A stretch of DNA of 34,081 bases, taken from the NCBI GenBank assembly GCA_938009735.1, contig CALLIG010000256.1, positions 1 to 34,081 on the forward strand. The letters run 5' to 3'. Positions within the stretch are counted from its first letter, which is position 1. Each line of letters opens with the position of its first letter. The notes beneath the pieces are model-generated. The model saw nothing but the letters and a program-made list of their open reading frames with translations, did no database searches and was not told the DNA's origin. Positions 7,706-16,307 of this stretch are shown here, piece after piece. The DNA comes from an uncultured Flavobacteriaceae bacterium. Its GTDB lineage: Bacteria > Bacteroidota > Bacteroidia > Flavobacteriales > Flavobacteriaceae. The position numbers were made by a program, and so were the translations under genes.

Positions 7706-8050
7706 ATGCTTATCATGTATAAAAACACATTTCAAAAAGCTTTTTGCCTCATTGCGTTTCTTTTATTTAGTGGAAGCAATACAATTAATGCTCAATCCCC
7801 ATCAGCTGATTTAGATTCCATTACTGAAGATTCTTATCGTAGGATGCAAGAACGGCAGGCCGCAGAAAAGAAATCTGATAGCTTGTTAAAAAGCCAGTTA
7901 GAACTAGAAGTTGAAAGATTACATGTAGTAAAAAGGACATATTGGAATAACGCAATTGTCATTATTGTAATTGTTGGCGTAGTATTCGTTTATTGGTATA
8001 TCCGCAGAATTTCAAGAACTCGTGATAGCTCAAAAAGTAAGCTTTTTTAA
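7706..8050 (+). CDS. Small exported membrane protein of unknown function
   Basis: 114 residues, not recognised. An N-terminal signal peptide (about 10-30, ending INAQ) is followed by a charged, probably coiled-coil stretch (residues ~35-72, RMQERQAAEKKSDSLLKSQ) and one transmembrane segment near 77-98 (AIVIIVIVGVVFVYWYI), then a short basic tail. This predicts a type I topology with the coiled coil in the periplasm. The start could be the ATG at 7706 or the one at 7715. Its last 21 bases overlap the 3' end of the opposite gene. The 146-base gap upstream (7560-7705) is AT-rich and holds no other gene. Confidence 0.7.
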   Translation: MLIMYKNTFQKAFCLIAFLLFSGSNTINAQSPSADLDSITEDSYRRMQERQAAEKKSDSLLKSQLELEVERLHVVKRTYWNNAIVIIVIVGVVFVYWYIRRISRTRDSSKSKLF

Positions 8051-8473
8051 ATAATTGTCCCTTGCCTTTTTAATTGGAGCATATATTTCCGGAAAAATTT
8101 CATCAAACCTAAAGTGACTCGCTAGTTGAGGAAATCTCTTTCTAAGAGTTCTTTCTTTTAAGATTTTATCAGCGCGAAGCTCATCTGTAATTCGCATGGT
8201 TCTGAATAATTTCAGTATAAATTCTTCATCTATGCTACTTTTGTAGTTTTTTCCACAGGATAGAAACAATGCTTGATCTAATTTTTGCTCGGATTTCAAA
8301 GCGCAAAAATCAAGATTGCTTTGCTGAAAGGCTATGAGGCTATTTTGCCATTCCTTAACCTCTTTGCTATTTAATATTTGTTGTTTTAGCTTCGGATATT
8401 CTAGCACGGTTGATTCTTGTGAAAAACCAAAGAGAATATTAAGGAACAAGAAACTAAAGAGGTGAGTTTTCAT
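8030..8473 (-). CDS. Secreted hypothetical protein
   Basis: 147 residues, not recognised. A signal peptide is clear (residues 1-18, LFSFLFLNILFGFS, then QES), so the mature protein is periplasmic or secreted. The remainder is helical and Lys-rich with two cysteines (about 57 and 72) that could form a disulfide, and no catalytic motif. It converges on the preceding gene with a 21-base tail-to-tail overlap (8030-8050), leaving no room for a terminator between them. Confidence 0.65.
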   Translation of the reverse strand: MKTHLFSFLFLNILFGFSQESTVLEYPKLKQQILNSKEVKEWQNSLIAFQQSNLDFCALKSEQKLDQALFLSCGKNYKSSIDEEFILKLFRTMRITDELRADKILKERTLRKRFPQLASHFRFDEIFPEIYAPIKKARDNYLKKLTF

Positions 8474-8553
8474 AGCTCAATTTTAAAAAGAGCATCAAAT
8501 TTTGTTCCAAGATAGTAGTGGTGCTGTGGGTAATTGGTTTTTATTAAATAAAA

Positions 8554-8597
8554 CGGAGTCGAGATGCTTCCTATAAGGAAATACATTCTCGACTCCG
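8554..8597 (-). terminator. Terminator of the leucine operon
   Basis: CGGAGTCGAGA (8554-8564) pairs perfectly with TCTCGACTCCG (8587-8597) over 11 bp. Inside, TTCC (8568-8571) pairs with GGAA (8577-8580) around a TATAA loop. Read on the minus strand, the hairpin begins 26 bases after the leuB stop and is followed by a T-rich run, as expected for an intrinsic terminator. Confidence 0.85.
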
Positions 8598-8622
8598 CTT
8601 GAATTGTCAGTAGTAGTTTTAT

Positions 8623-9678
8623 TTAGATGTTAGCCGCTAGCCAATCACCAACTTTACTAGTCTTATAGGCTTTTGCTCCCTCAGATAAATCTTCAGTCAC
8701 AATTCCTTGAGCTAATGATTTGTTTACCACATCTCTAATTGCTTGTGCTTCAGCTGTCAAATTCATATCCTCAAAAAGCATAGCTGCAGAAAGAACCGTC
8801 GCTAAAGGGTTTGCGATATCTTTTCCTGCTGCCTGCGGATATGATCCGTGTATTGGCTCATATAAAGAAACTTTGCTTCCTACTGAAGAAGAGGGCATTA
8901 ATCCCATTGAACCTGCAATAACTGATGCTTCATCCGTAAGAATATCTCCAAAAAGGTTTGCTGTTATCATTACATCATACGAACTAGGCCATTGTACCAA
9001 ACGCATAGCAACAGCATCAATAAATTCGTAAGACACTTCTACTTCTGGATAGTCTTTTTCCATAGCTTGAACAGTCTCTCTCCAAAGTCTTGAAGATTCC
9101 AAAACATTTGCTTTATCAACACAACATAGTTTTTTAGAACGCTTCATTGCCATTTCAAATCCTTTTTTAGCCAAACGTACAATTTCATGACGTTCGTAGG
9201 TCATGGTATCAAAGGCAGTATTTCCGTCATCTTTTCTTCCACGCTCACCGAAATAAACACCTCCAGTTAATTCACGAAGGATGATTAAATCTGTTCCTTC
9301 TATACGTTCTCTTTTTAAAGGAGATTTATCAATTAAAGAAGGAAAAGTAAAGGTTGGCCGCACATTAGCAAACAAGCCTAACTTTTGACGCATTTTCAAT
9401 AAGCCTTGTTCAGGGCGCACCTTCGCAGTCGGATCATTATCAAATCTTGGGTGTCCAATAGCCCCGAATAACACAGCATCTGCATTTGCACAAACTTCAT
9501 GCGTAGTATCAGGATAAGGCTCTCCAACAGCATCAATAGCTGCAGCACCAGTCAAAGCCGGTTGCCAATTGATTTCGTGATTGTATTTTTTTGATATCGC
9601 ATCACAAACTTTTACAGCTTGATCGATTACTTCTGGTCCGATTCCGTCTCCGGCTAAAAGGGCAATGTTTAGTTTCAT
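8623..9678 (-). CDS. leuB: 3-isopropylmalate dehydrogenase
   Basis: 351 residues, full length. It oxidises and decarboxylates 3-isopropylmalate with NAD+ to 2-oxoisocaproate, the third step of leucine synthesis. Visible: LLAGDGIGPEVIDQAVKV at the N-terminus, LRELTGGVYFGERG (the substrate-binding stretch with the conserved Tyr), DKANVLESSRLWR, the metal-binding Asp region (GDILTDEAS) and the NAD loop PIHGSYPQAAGKDIANP. It is the last gene of the leu operon, 65 bases after the synthase gene, and is followed by a strong terminator. Confidence 0.97.
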   Translation of the reverse strand: MKLNIALLAGDGIGPEVIDQAVKVCDAISKKYNHEINWQPALTGAAAIDAVGEPYPDTTHEVCANADAVLFGAIGHPRFDNDPTAKVRPEQGLLKMRQKLGLFANVRPTFTFPSLIDKSPLKRERIEGTDLIILRELTGGVYFGERGRKDDGNTAFDTMTYERHEIVRLAKKGFEMAMKRSKKLCCVDKANVLESSRLWRETVQAMEKDYPEVEVSYEFIDAVAMRLVQWPSSYDVMITANLFGDILTDEASVIAGSMGLMPSSSVGSKVSLYEPIHGSYPQAAGKDIANPLATVLSAAMLFEDMNLTAEAQAIRDVVNKSLAQGIVTEDLSEGAKAYKTSKVGDWLAANI

Positions 9679-9708
9679 TCTTTATTTAGTTGTTCGTTAA
9701 TGGTTGAT

Positions 9709-9728
9709 AATTGTTAGTTGCAACAATT
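9709..9728. other. Hairpin in the spacer before leuB
   Basis: AATTGTT (9709-9715) pairs with AACAATT (9722-9728) around a six-base loop. There is no T run, so it is unlikely to be a terminator; it may affect mRNA processing or stability inside the leu transcript. The other two spacers of this operon also hold hairpins. Confidence 0.4.
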
Positions 9729-9743
9729 CACAAAGCCATTTGT

Positions 9744-11258
9744 TTAAATTATGTTTAGCATTTTTTCAGTTGCCTTTATGGCAGAAACTGTTTGATCAGA
9801 ATCAAGACCTCTTGAGGCAAATTCTTTTCCTTCTGATTCCCATGTGATGATTGTTTCACAAAGGGCATCTGAATTACTTCCTGGAGGAATACGTACAGCG
9901 TAATCAATCAAATTAGGTAATTCTACTTTCTGACTTTGATATATCTTACGAAGTGCATTCATAAAAGCATCATATTGACCATCTCCTGAGGCATTCTCCT
10001 CGTATATCTTTCCGTCGATCTCTAAAGAAAGGGTAGTGGAAGGCTGTAAGCCTTTCGCATGCGTTAGTACATATGATTTTACAAATACCTTTTGATGGTA
10101 ATCAGTCGCTAATACATCAGAAATGATATAGGGTAAGTCTTCTTTTGTAACACGCTCTTTTTTATCACCAAGCTCAATAATTCGAGCCGTAACCTTTTTG
10201 ATTTCATCATCATTCAAAGTCAAGCCTAGCTCTTGTAGATTCTTTTGAATATTGGCTTTACCAGACATTTTACCTAAGGCATATTTGCGCTTTCGACCAA
10301 AACGTTCGGGCATTAAATCACTAAAGTAAAGGTTGTTTTTATTATCTCCATCTGCATGAATTCCAGCTGTTTGCGTAAAAACACTATCGCCAACTATTGG
10401 CTTGTTTGAAGGAATACTTATCCCTGTAAATGCAGAAACCAATTTACTCACTTTGAAAAGGGATTTCTCATTTACTGATATTTGAACTTCAGGTAAAAAG
10501 TCATTGATAACCGCAATAGCACTTGCCATTGGCGCATTACCTGCGCGTTCACCCATTCCGTTTACAGTAAGGTGCAATCCGTGACAACCAGCTTTAACAG
10601 CTTCCATAACATTGGCAACTCCCAAATCGTAATCATTGTGACCATGAAAATCAAAATGCATTTTCGGATACCGTTGTACTATTTCAGAAATAAACGCAAA
10701 TGTTTCAGTATACGTTATAACACCTAATGTGTCTGGTAGTAATATTCTTTTTATGGGTTGTGTGGATAGAAAATCAAGGAATTCAAAAACATATTCCTTA
10801 GAGTTTCGCATACCATTACTCCAGTCTTCTAAATAGACGTTCGTTTGAACCCGCTGTTTTTTAGCCTGTTCTACTACTTTTTTAATAGCATTGAAATGCT
10901 GTTTCGGAGTTTTTTTTAGTTGGTGGGTAAGATGATTTAAAGATCCTTTAGTTAGTAAATTCTGGACCTTCGCGCCTGCTTTTTTCATCCATTCCAATGA
11001 GACACCTCCGTCCACAAAGGTCAATACTTCAATACGATCTAAATATTTTTCAGATTTTGCCCAAGAAGTAATTTGCTTTACTGCGTCTAATTCTCCTTGA
11101 GAAACCCGTGCTGATGCTACCTCAATACGGTCAACCTTTAACTCATCAAGCAATAGCTTGGCAAGTGTTAACTTTTCAGAGGCAGAAAATGATACTCCTG
11201 ATGTTTGTTCACCATCCCGTAGGGTGGTATCCATGATTTCAATGGTTCTTTTTTTCAT
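9744..11258 (-). CDS. 2-isopropylmalate / citramalate synthase family enzyme
   Basis: 504 residues from the ATG at 11258; a TTG at 11273 would add five residues but is less likely. The catalytic domain starts with EIMDTTLRDGEQT (pyruvate-family aldolase barrel; Arg and Asp of the active site) and holds the metal site FHGHNDYDLGVAN and the LTVNGMGERAGNAP block. The C-terminal ~120 residues form a LeuA-type allosteric domain (SGDGQYDAFMNALRKI). The FHGHNDYDL version resembles Leptospira citramalate synthase more than E. coli LeuA as I recall them, so it may condense acetyl-CoA with 2-oxoisovalerate (leucine) or pyruvate (isoleucine by the citramalate route). LeuCD and LeuB of the same operon could serve either path. 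Confidence 0.85.
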   Translation of the reverse strand: MKKRTIEIMDTTLRDGEQTSGVSFSASEKLTLAKLLLDELKVDRIEVASARVSQGELDAVKQITSWAKSEKYLDRIEVLTFVDGGVSLEWMKKAGAKVQNLLTKGSLNHLTHQLKKTPKQHFNAIKKVVEQAKKQRVQTNVYLEDWSNGMRNSKEYVFEFLDFLSTQPIKRILLPDTLGVITYTETFAFISEIVQRYPKMHFDFHGHNDYDLGVANVMEAVKAGCHGLHLTVNGMGERAGNAPMASAIAVINDFLPEVQISVNEKSLFKVSKLVSAFTGISIPSNKPIVGDSVFTQTAGIHADGDNKNNLYFSDLMPERFGRKRKYALGKMSGKANIQKNLQELGLTLNDDEIKKVTARIIELGDKKERVTKEDLPYIISDVLATDYHQKVFVKSYVLTHAKGLQPSTTLSLEIDGKIYEENASGDGQYDAFMNALRKIYQSQKVELPNLIDYAVRIPPGSNSDALCETIITWESEGKEFASRGLDSDQTVSAIKATEKMLNII

Positions 11259-11269
11259 TGTGCTAATAC

Positions 11270-11292
11270 TCAAGTAACTATAATTAACTTGA
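11270..11292. other. Hairpin in the spacer between leuD and the synthase gene
   Basis: TCAAGT (11270-11275) pairs with ACTTGA (11287-11292), with an 11-base AT-rich loop. Weak, and without a T run. Noted because each spacer of this operon holds such an element. Confidence 0.3.
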
Positions 11293-11312
11293 TTTGGGGA
11301 ATTTTGCTACAA

Positions 11313-11909
11313 CTATAAAGGAGTGCTTTTTGCGAACTCTTGAATATTTCCTTTGATGTTCAACAAATAGTCAATATCATCAAAACCATTCGTCATATTA
11401 TCTTTCTTGTAATCATTGATGTCAAAAGGTTCAGATTCTCCTGTTGCAAGAATGGTTACTTTTTGTTCAACAAGACTAACTTCAAATTCTGAATTCGGAT
11501 TCTTTTCTATCTCTGCATATATTTTTTGCAAGAAATCAGCACTCACCTGAACGGGTAAGACACCAATATTCAAACAATTACCTCTAAATATATCAGCGAA
11601 AAAGCTAGAGATTACACATCTAAATCCGTAATCATAAACCGCCCATGCAGCATGCTCTCTTGAAGATCCAGAACCAAAGTTTGCGCCACCAACAAGAATT
11701 TTTCCGCTGTATTTCGGATTGTTTAATACAAAATCTTCTTTTGGTGTATTGTCTTGGTTATAGCGCCAATCTCTAAAAAGATTATCACCAAAACCTACAC
11801 GCTCTGTTGCTTTTAAGAAACGAGCTGGTATGATTTGATCGGTATCTACGTTCTCTATCGGAAGTGGAACCGCTGTTGTTTTTAATGTTGTAAATTTATC
11901 GTATGCCAT
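11313..11909 (-). CDS. leuD: 3-isopropylmalate dehydratase small subunit
   Basis: 198 residues, normal for LeuD. It forms the isopropylmalate isomerase with LeuC. Visible: PLPIENVDTDQIIPARFLK near the N-terminus, and VGGANFGSGSSREHAAWAVYDYG, the swivelling-domain substrate loop with the conserved Ser-Arg. ISSFFADIFRGNCLNIGVLPV follows. It sits between leuC (53 bases upstream) and the synthase gene on the same strand. Confidence 0.97.
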   Translation of the reverse strand: MAYDKFTTLKTTAVPLPIENVDTDQIIPARFLKATERVGFGDNLFRDWRYNQDNTPKEDFVLNNPKYSGKILVGGANFGSGSSREHAAWAVYDYGFRCVISSFFADIFRGNCLNIGVLPVQVSADFLQKIYAEIEKNPNSEFEVSLVEQKVTILATGESEPFDINDYKKDNMTNGFDDIDYLLNIKGNIQEFAKSTPL

Positions 11910-11935
11910 TGTAAAAGTCGTTAGTAATTAGTGGT

Positions 11936-11953
11936 TAGTTGTTGGTACAACTA
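11936..11953. other. Hairpin in the leuC-leuD spacer
   Basis: TAGTTGT (11936-11942) pairs perfectly with ACAACTA (11947-11953) around a TGGT tetraloop, all inside the 53-base spacer. There is no U run on the coding strand. It shares the GTTAGTTG word with the leuB spacer. Confidence 0.45.
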
Positions 11954-11962
11954 GTCTAAAAT

Positions 11963-13378
11963 TTATGCGGTCTCCATTTCCATCAATTCCCTTGGATCTG
12001 TAACCTTTCCAGTAACCGCTGCTGCGGCTGCAACTAAAGGACTAGCTAATAAAGTTCTAGAACCTGGTCCTTGTCTTCCTTCAAAGTTTCGGTTTGAAGT
12101 ACTAACTGCTAATTTTCCAGGAGGTACTTTATCATCGTTCATTGCTAAACATGCCGAGCAACCTGGTTCGCGAAGTTCAAAACCTGCTTCCGTCAATATA
12201 TCAAGAATACCTTCTTCTTTAATAGCAGATTCTACTTGATGACTTCCTGGTACTAACCAAGCCGTAACATTGTCTGCTTTCTGCTTCCCTTTTACAATAG
12301 ATGCAAAAGCTCTAAAATCTTCGATTCTTCCGTTTGTACAACTTCCTAAGAAAACAAAATCAATAGGTTTTCCAATCATTGAATCCCCTTCGCCAAATTT
12401 CATATACTGTAATGACTTTTTATAGGTAGCCTCTCCACCTTTAACATCACTAGCATTCGGAATATCCTTAGAAATACCCATTCCCATTCCAGGGTTGGTA
12501 CCATAGGTTATCATTGGTTCAATCTGAGAACCATCAAAAGTCAATTCTTTATCAAATTCTGCTTCTTCGTCTGTATACAGGGTTTGCCAGTAATTCATTG
12601 CTGTATTCCAATCATCACCTTTCGGAGTGAATTCACGATCTTTTACGTAATGGAATGTTTTCTCATCTGGAGCAATCATGCCACCACGAGCACCCATTTC
12701 AATACTAAGGTTGCAAACGGTCATACGACCTTCCATGCTCATGTTTTTGAAAACATCACCAGCATATTCAACAAAATATCCGGTAGCACCTGAAGTGGTT
12801 AATTGTGATATTATAAAAAGGGCAACATCTTTCGGAGTAACTCCAAATTGTAAACCTCCTGTAATATTGATACGCATACTTTTTGGCTTCGGCTGCATGA
12901 TGCATTGTGTTGCCAATACCATTTCAACTTCAGAAGTTCCTATTCCGAAAGCAATCGCTCCGAAAGCTCCATGTGTAGAGGTATGCGAATCTCCACAAAC
13001 GATTGTGGCGCCAGGTTGGGTAATACCATATTCCGGACCTACAACATGTACGATTCCGTTTTTCTCATGACCTAAGCCCCAATAAGAAATACCATATTCA
13101 TTAGCGTTTTCTTCCAACATTCTCAATTGATTTGCTGAAAGTGGATCAGCAACCGGAAGATGTTGGTTAATTGTTGGTGTATTATGATCGGCCGTTGCAA
13201 AGGTCTTTTCAGGATGCATTACGCCAATACCTCTGCTTTTTAAACCTAAAAAAGCAACAGGGCTTGTTACCTCATGAACCATATGACGGTCGATAAACAA
13301 TACATCAGGACCGTTTTCAATTTGATGAACAACGTGTGAATCCCAAACTTTGTCAAATAGTGTCTTTTTTGCACTCAT
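11963..13378 (-). CDS. leuC: 3-isopropylmalate dehydratase large subunit
   Basis: 471 residues. With LeuD it interconverts 2- and 3-isopropylmalate using a [4Fe-4S] cluster. Cluster cysteines are visible in FLGSCTNGR and in [10 protein letters not shown]; other signatures are [41 protein letters not shown] and the C-terminal [20 protein letters not shown]. It is the first leucine gene of the run in this window. A perfect -7 motif lies 22 bases upstream. No ilv genes are adjacent in the window. Confidence 0.97.
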   Translation of the reverse strand: MSAKKTLFDKVWDSHVVHQIENGPDVLFIDRHMVHEVTSPVAFLGLKSRGIGVMHPEKTFATADHNTPTINQHLPVADPLSANQLRMLEENANEYGISYWGLGHEKNGIVHVVGPEYGITQPGATIVCGDSHTSTHGAFGAIAFGIGTSEVEMVLATQCIMQPKPKSMRINITGGLQFGVTPKDVALFIISQLTTSGATGYFVEYAGDVFKNMSMEGRMTVCNLSIEMGARGGMIAPDEKTFHYVKDREFTPKGDDWNTAMNYWQTLYTDEEAEFDKELTFDGSQIEPMITYGTNPGMGMGISKDIPNASDVKGGEATYKKSLQYMKFGEGDSMIGKPIDFVFLGSCTNGRIEDFRAFASIVKGKQKADNVTAWLVPGSHQVESAIKEEGILDILTEAGFELREPGCSACLAMNDDKVPPGKLAVSTSNRNFEGRQGPGSRTLLASPLVAAAAAVTGKVTDPRELMEMETA

Positions 13379-13399
13379 ATTCTTTCATATCTAAGCCAA

Positions 13400-13407
13400 C
13401 AAATCTA
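13400..13407 (-). promoter_or_regulatory. Possible -7 promoter element of the leu operon
   Basis: On the minus strand this reads TAGATTTG, a perfect match to the Bacteroidetes TAnnTTTG element, 22 bases before the leuC ATG. There is no clear TTG at the expected -33 position (the region reads TATTTCC), and a chance match in AT-rich DNA cannot be excluded. Confidence 0.4.
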
Positions 13408-13474
13408 ATGAAAGAAGGTGTTTTAAGGAAATACTACTGGTCTTAAATTACGACGTTCAACATAATTTCAAGTT

Positions 13475-13978
13475 TTAGTTATGAAAATCTTGCATGGTTG
13501 GTGGCCATGACGGAAGTTCTTCTTGGGCACGACTTAATAACAATTGTCTTCTTTGGATGTAAAATAGTTTGCCATAATACGCAGCAAGCAGAACTATTAG
13601 GAATATCAATGGCCTACTTAAATACGCATCAAAAAAGGAAATTTCTGCATTTTCAGGCAGTACAACTTTTGCACTATTAGTGATAATGTTCAATTGTTCT
13701 TTAGAAAGCGGAACATACATCCGTTGACTGTCAAGATATCCAACATATTCAGGTTCTCCATATGAATAGCCTAACCAAAGGAATTGTTTCTTAGTGTAAA
13801 TGCTACCAATGTCATAATAAGTGCCATCTTTTATTTGAAACTCTGGTATATTAGGCAATTCACGTACTCTTATTATTTTCTCTTTTGAACCAAATGGCAA
13901 CAGATTTTGAAGGGATTGGGCATTTGTTGGCACTTGAAATAAGATAACTAGTACGGTAATTAAAAGTGGAGTTCTCAT
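13475..13978 (-). CDS. Exported membrane protein of unknown function
   Basis: 167 residues, not recognised. A signal peptide (1-20, ITVLVILFQVPTNAQ) leads into a ~90-residue periplasmic region with aromatic clusters (DGTYYDIGSIYTKKQFLWLGYSYG cut here to its core) and one transmembrane segment near 119-138 (LIFLIVLLAAYYGKLFYI), then a short cytoplasmic tail. Upstream (14004-14030) is a palindrome that may be regulatory. It lies 96 bases before leuC on the same strand but has no evident link to leucine synthesis. Confidence 0.65.
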   Translation of the reverse strand: MRTPLLITVLVILFQVPTNAQSLQNLLPFGSKEKIIRVRELPNIPEFQIKDGTYYDIGSIYTKKQFLWLGYSYGEPEYVGYLDSQRMYVPLSKEQLNIITNSAKVVLPENAEISFFDAYLSRPLIFLIVLLAAYYGKLFYIQRRQLLLSRAQEELPSWPPTMQDFHN

Positions 13979-14003
13979 GGCTGTTCTTTTTAGTTGTTTC
14001 TAT

Positions 14004-14030
14004 AATTGATATCCCTTTCGAGTATCAATT
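14004..14030. promoter_or_regulatory. Palindrome upstream of the small membrane protein gene
   Basis: AATTGATA (14004-14011) pairs with TATCAATT (14023-14030), eight perfect pairs around an 11-base centre; T's follow on the plus strand. No plus-strand gene ends here, so it is more likely an operator or 5' UTR structure for the gene starting at 13978, or part of the recG 3' end. The rest of 13979-14122 shows nothing else. Confidence 0.3.
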
Positions 14031-14122
14031 TTTTACAACTATAAAAGTCTTAGAAATAAGAAGTATTTGAATAACCGCTTCTAGTGAAAATATAGTAACT
14101 GTTTACAGGGGTAGTGCAAAAT

Positions 14123-16228
14123 CTAACTAATATAATTCCAGATATTCTTATACTTCACCAATTGTGCATAAGCATGGCGAATGACTAAGTTTTCTGGTTT
14201 CTCAATGGATGGATCGTTTTTGAAGAGTTGGATAGCATGATATCGTGCCGTTTTTAAAATATCATTATCCTTAACGATATCGGCAATTTTAAGATTAAGA
14301 ACACCGCTCTGCTGTGTACCCATAATATCTCCTGGCCCGCGAAGTTTCAAATCAACTTCGGCAATTTCGAAACCATCATTGGTTCTAACCATCGTTTCTA
14401 ATCTTGTTTTTGCTTCAGCGGATAATTTATGACTAGTCATCAGAATACAGAAACTTTGATCAGCTCCACGACCAACCCGACCACGTAATTGATGCAATTG
14501 CGATAAGCCGAAGCGTTCGGCACTTTCAATAATCATTACCGAAGCATTAGGAACATTCACACCGACTTCAATAACCGTAGTAGCTACCATAATTTGTGTT
14601 TCGCCTTTTACAAAGCGCTCCATTTCAATGTCCTTATCGGCTGGTTTCATTTGTCCGTGTACGATTGAAATCTGATAATCAGGTAGGGGGAAATCACGAG
14701 CAATACTCTCATAACCATCCATCAGATCTTTGTAGTCTAAAGCTTCCGATTCTTGAATGAGAGGATAAACGACATACACTTGTCGCCCTTTTTTAACTTC
14801 ATCGCGAATAAATTGAAATACTTTCAAACGGTTAGAATCAAAACGATGAACCGTCTTAATTGCCTTTCTGCCTGGTGGAAGCTCATCAATCACCGAAATA
14901 TCTAAATCCCCATATAAACTCATCGCCAAAGTTCTCGGAATCGGAGTAGCCGTCATTACCAATATATGCGGTGGAAATTCATTCTTATGCCAAAGTTTAG
15001 AACGTTGTGCTACGCCAAAACGATGTTGTTCATCTATGATGGCAAGGCCTAAATTCTTGTATTTCACTTTGTCTTCTAAAAGGGCATGGGTGCCAATTAG
15101 AATCTGAAGTTCACCATTTTCTAATTGCTCATGAATAGGTTTACGAGCAGATTTTTTCACGGCACCAGTAAGAAGGGCACAGGTCACTCCTATATCTTTT
15201 AAAAGTTCGCTAACCCCTATGTAATGCTGATTTGCAAGAATTGCAGTAGGTGCCATTAAACAGGCTTGATAGCCATTATCTATGGCTAAAAGCATTGCCA
15301 TAACTGCAACTATGGTTTTCCCTGAACCTACATCTCCTTGAAGCAATCGATTCATTTGCGCATTGCTGCCTAAATCGTGGCGTATTTCTTTAATCACCCT
15401 TTTTTGAGCCCCAGTCAATTCAAAAGGAAGATGTTCCGAATAGAATTTATTAAAGAGCTCACCGACTTGATCAAAATTAAAGCCTTTGATTTTCTGCTTA
15501 TGAAGTATGTTTTTAGCAATCAGTTGCATTTGAATATAAAACAGCTCTTCAAATTTCAATCGAAACTGTGCCTTAGCCAGTAATTCTTGACTTTTTGGAA
15601 AATGAATATTCAATAAAGAATCACTTTTTGGTAGTAATTTGAGTTCATGTATCAAACCTTCAGAAAGCGTTTCTGTAAAGTTGCCCTTGGTCTCCATGAA
15701 CAACTGTTGAATCAATTTACTAACAACGCGATTCGTGATTCCGCGAGCGCTTAATTTTTCTGTGGAAGGGTAAATGGGCTGCATGAATACTTTAAGTCCC
15801 TTTTTATGGTCTTCAAGTGGTTCCATATCAGGATGAGGCATAGAGAATGTTCCGCTGTAAAAATTACATTTACCGAAAATCACATAAGGCGTATTCAGTT
15901 TCAGATTTTCACGAATCCATTTTTGACCACGAAACCAAACCAATTCCATTTTACCTGTATCATCAACAAAAGTGGCAACTAAGCGTTTTCCTTTCTTTTG
16001 TTCAATAGTTTTAAGGTTGATGATCTTACCAACAATCTGTACATCAGCGCTACTGCGTTGTAATTCACTAATCTTATAATACTTCGTTTTGTCTAAATAC
16101 CGATTAGGAAATAGATTCAATAGATCTTGATACGTATGAATGCCCAATTCTCCCTGTAAGGTTTCCGCCCGATTAGGACCGACACCTTTTAAATAGGTAA
16201 TAGGAGTCTGTAAGAAATTGCCATTCAT
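14123..16228 (-). CDS. recG: ATP-dependent DNA helicase RecG
   Basis: 701 residues, usual length. RecG remodels stalled forks and branched DNA. Order of parts: N-terminal wedge/OB domain (PITYLKGVGPNRAETL; VQIVGKIINLKTIEQKKGKR; VWFRGQKWIRENL), then the superfamily 2 motor with Walker A GDVGSGKT, DEQH box (IIDEQHRFGVAQR), TATPIPRTL, a helicase C-terminal domain with MVATTVIEVGVNVPNA and QLRGRVGRG, and the RecG tail (DLKLRGPGDIMGTQQSG). It is divergent from the M1 peptidase gene with 79 bases between. Confidence 0.97.
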   Translation of the reverse strand: MNGNFLQTPITYLKGVGPNRAETLQGELGIHTYQDLLNLFPNRYLDKTKYYKISELQRSSADVQIVGKIINLKTIEQKKGKRLVATFVDDTGKMELVWFRGQKWIRENLKLNTPYVIFGKCNFYSGTFSMPHPDMEPLEDHKKGLKVFMQPIYPSTEKLSARGITNRVVSKLIQQLFMETKGNFTETLSEGLIHELKLLPKSDSLLNIHFPKSQELLAKAQFRLKFEELFYIQMQLIAKNILHKQKIKGFNFDQVGELFNKFYSEHLPFELTGAQKRVIKEIRHDLGSNAQMNRLLQGDVGSGKTIVAVMAMLLAIDNGYQACLMAPTAILANQHYIGVSELLKDIGVTCALLTGAVKKSARKPIHEQLENGELQILIGTHALLEDKVKYKNLGLAIIDEQHRFGVAQRSKLWHKNEFPPHILVMTATPIPRTLAMSLYGDLDISVIDELPPGRKAIKTVHRFDSNRLKVFQFIRDEVKKGRQVYVVYPLIQESEALDYKDLMDGYESIARDFPLPDYQISIVHGQMKPADKDIEMERFVKGETQIMVATTVIEVGVNVPNASVMIIESAERFGLSQLHQLRGRVGRGADQSFCILMTSHKLSAEAKTRLETMVRTNDGFEIAEVDLKLRGPGDIMGTQQSGVLNLKIADIVKDNDILKTARYHAIQLFKNDPSIEKPENLVIRHAYAQLVKYKNIWNYIS

Positions 16229-16273
16229 GAAACGAATTTAGTGGTTCAATTTATCAAGTGCAATTGAAAGTGT

Positions 16274-16281
16274 TAAATTTG
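16274..16281 (+). promoter_or_regulatory. Possible -7 promoter element for the M1 peptidase/patatin unit
   Basis: TAAATTTG is a perfect TAnnTTTG match 27 bases before the ATG at 16308. A second candidate lies just downstream (TAGACTTTG at 16285-16293) with TTG at 16264-16266 about 18 bases before it. One of these probably starts the two-gene transcript. Confidence 0.4.
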
Positions 16282-16307
16282 GTCTAGACTTTGTAGTTCT
16301 TATTTAT

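Noticed and set aside
12678-13070. 130-residue open frame on the plus strand inside leuC
   Set aside because: Antisense to a strongly conserved enzyme; composition follows the complement of leuC, with no signal or family motif.
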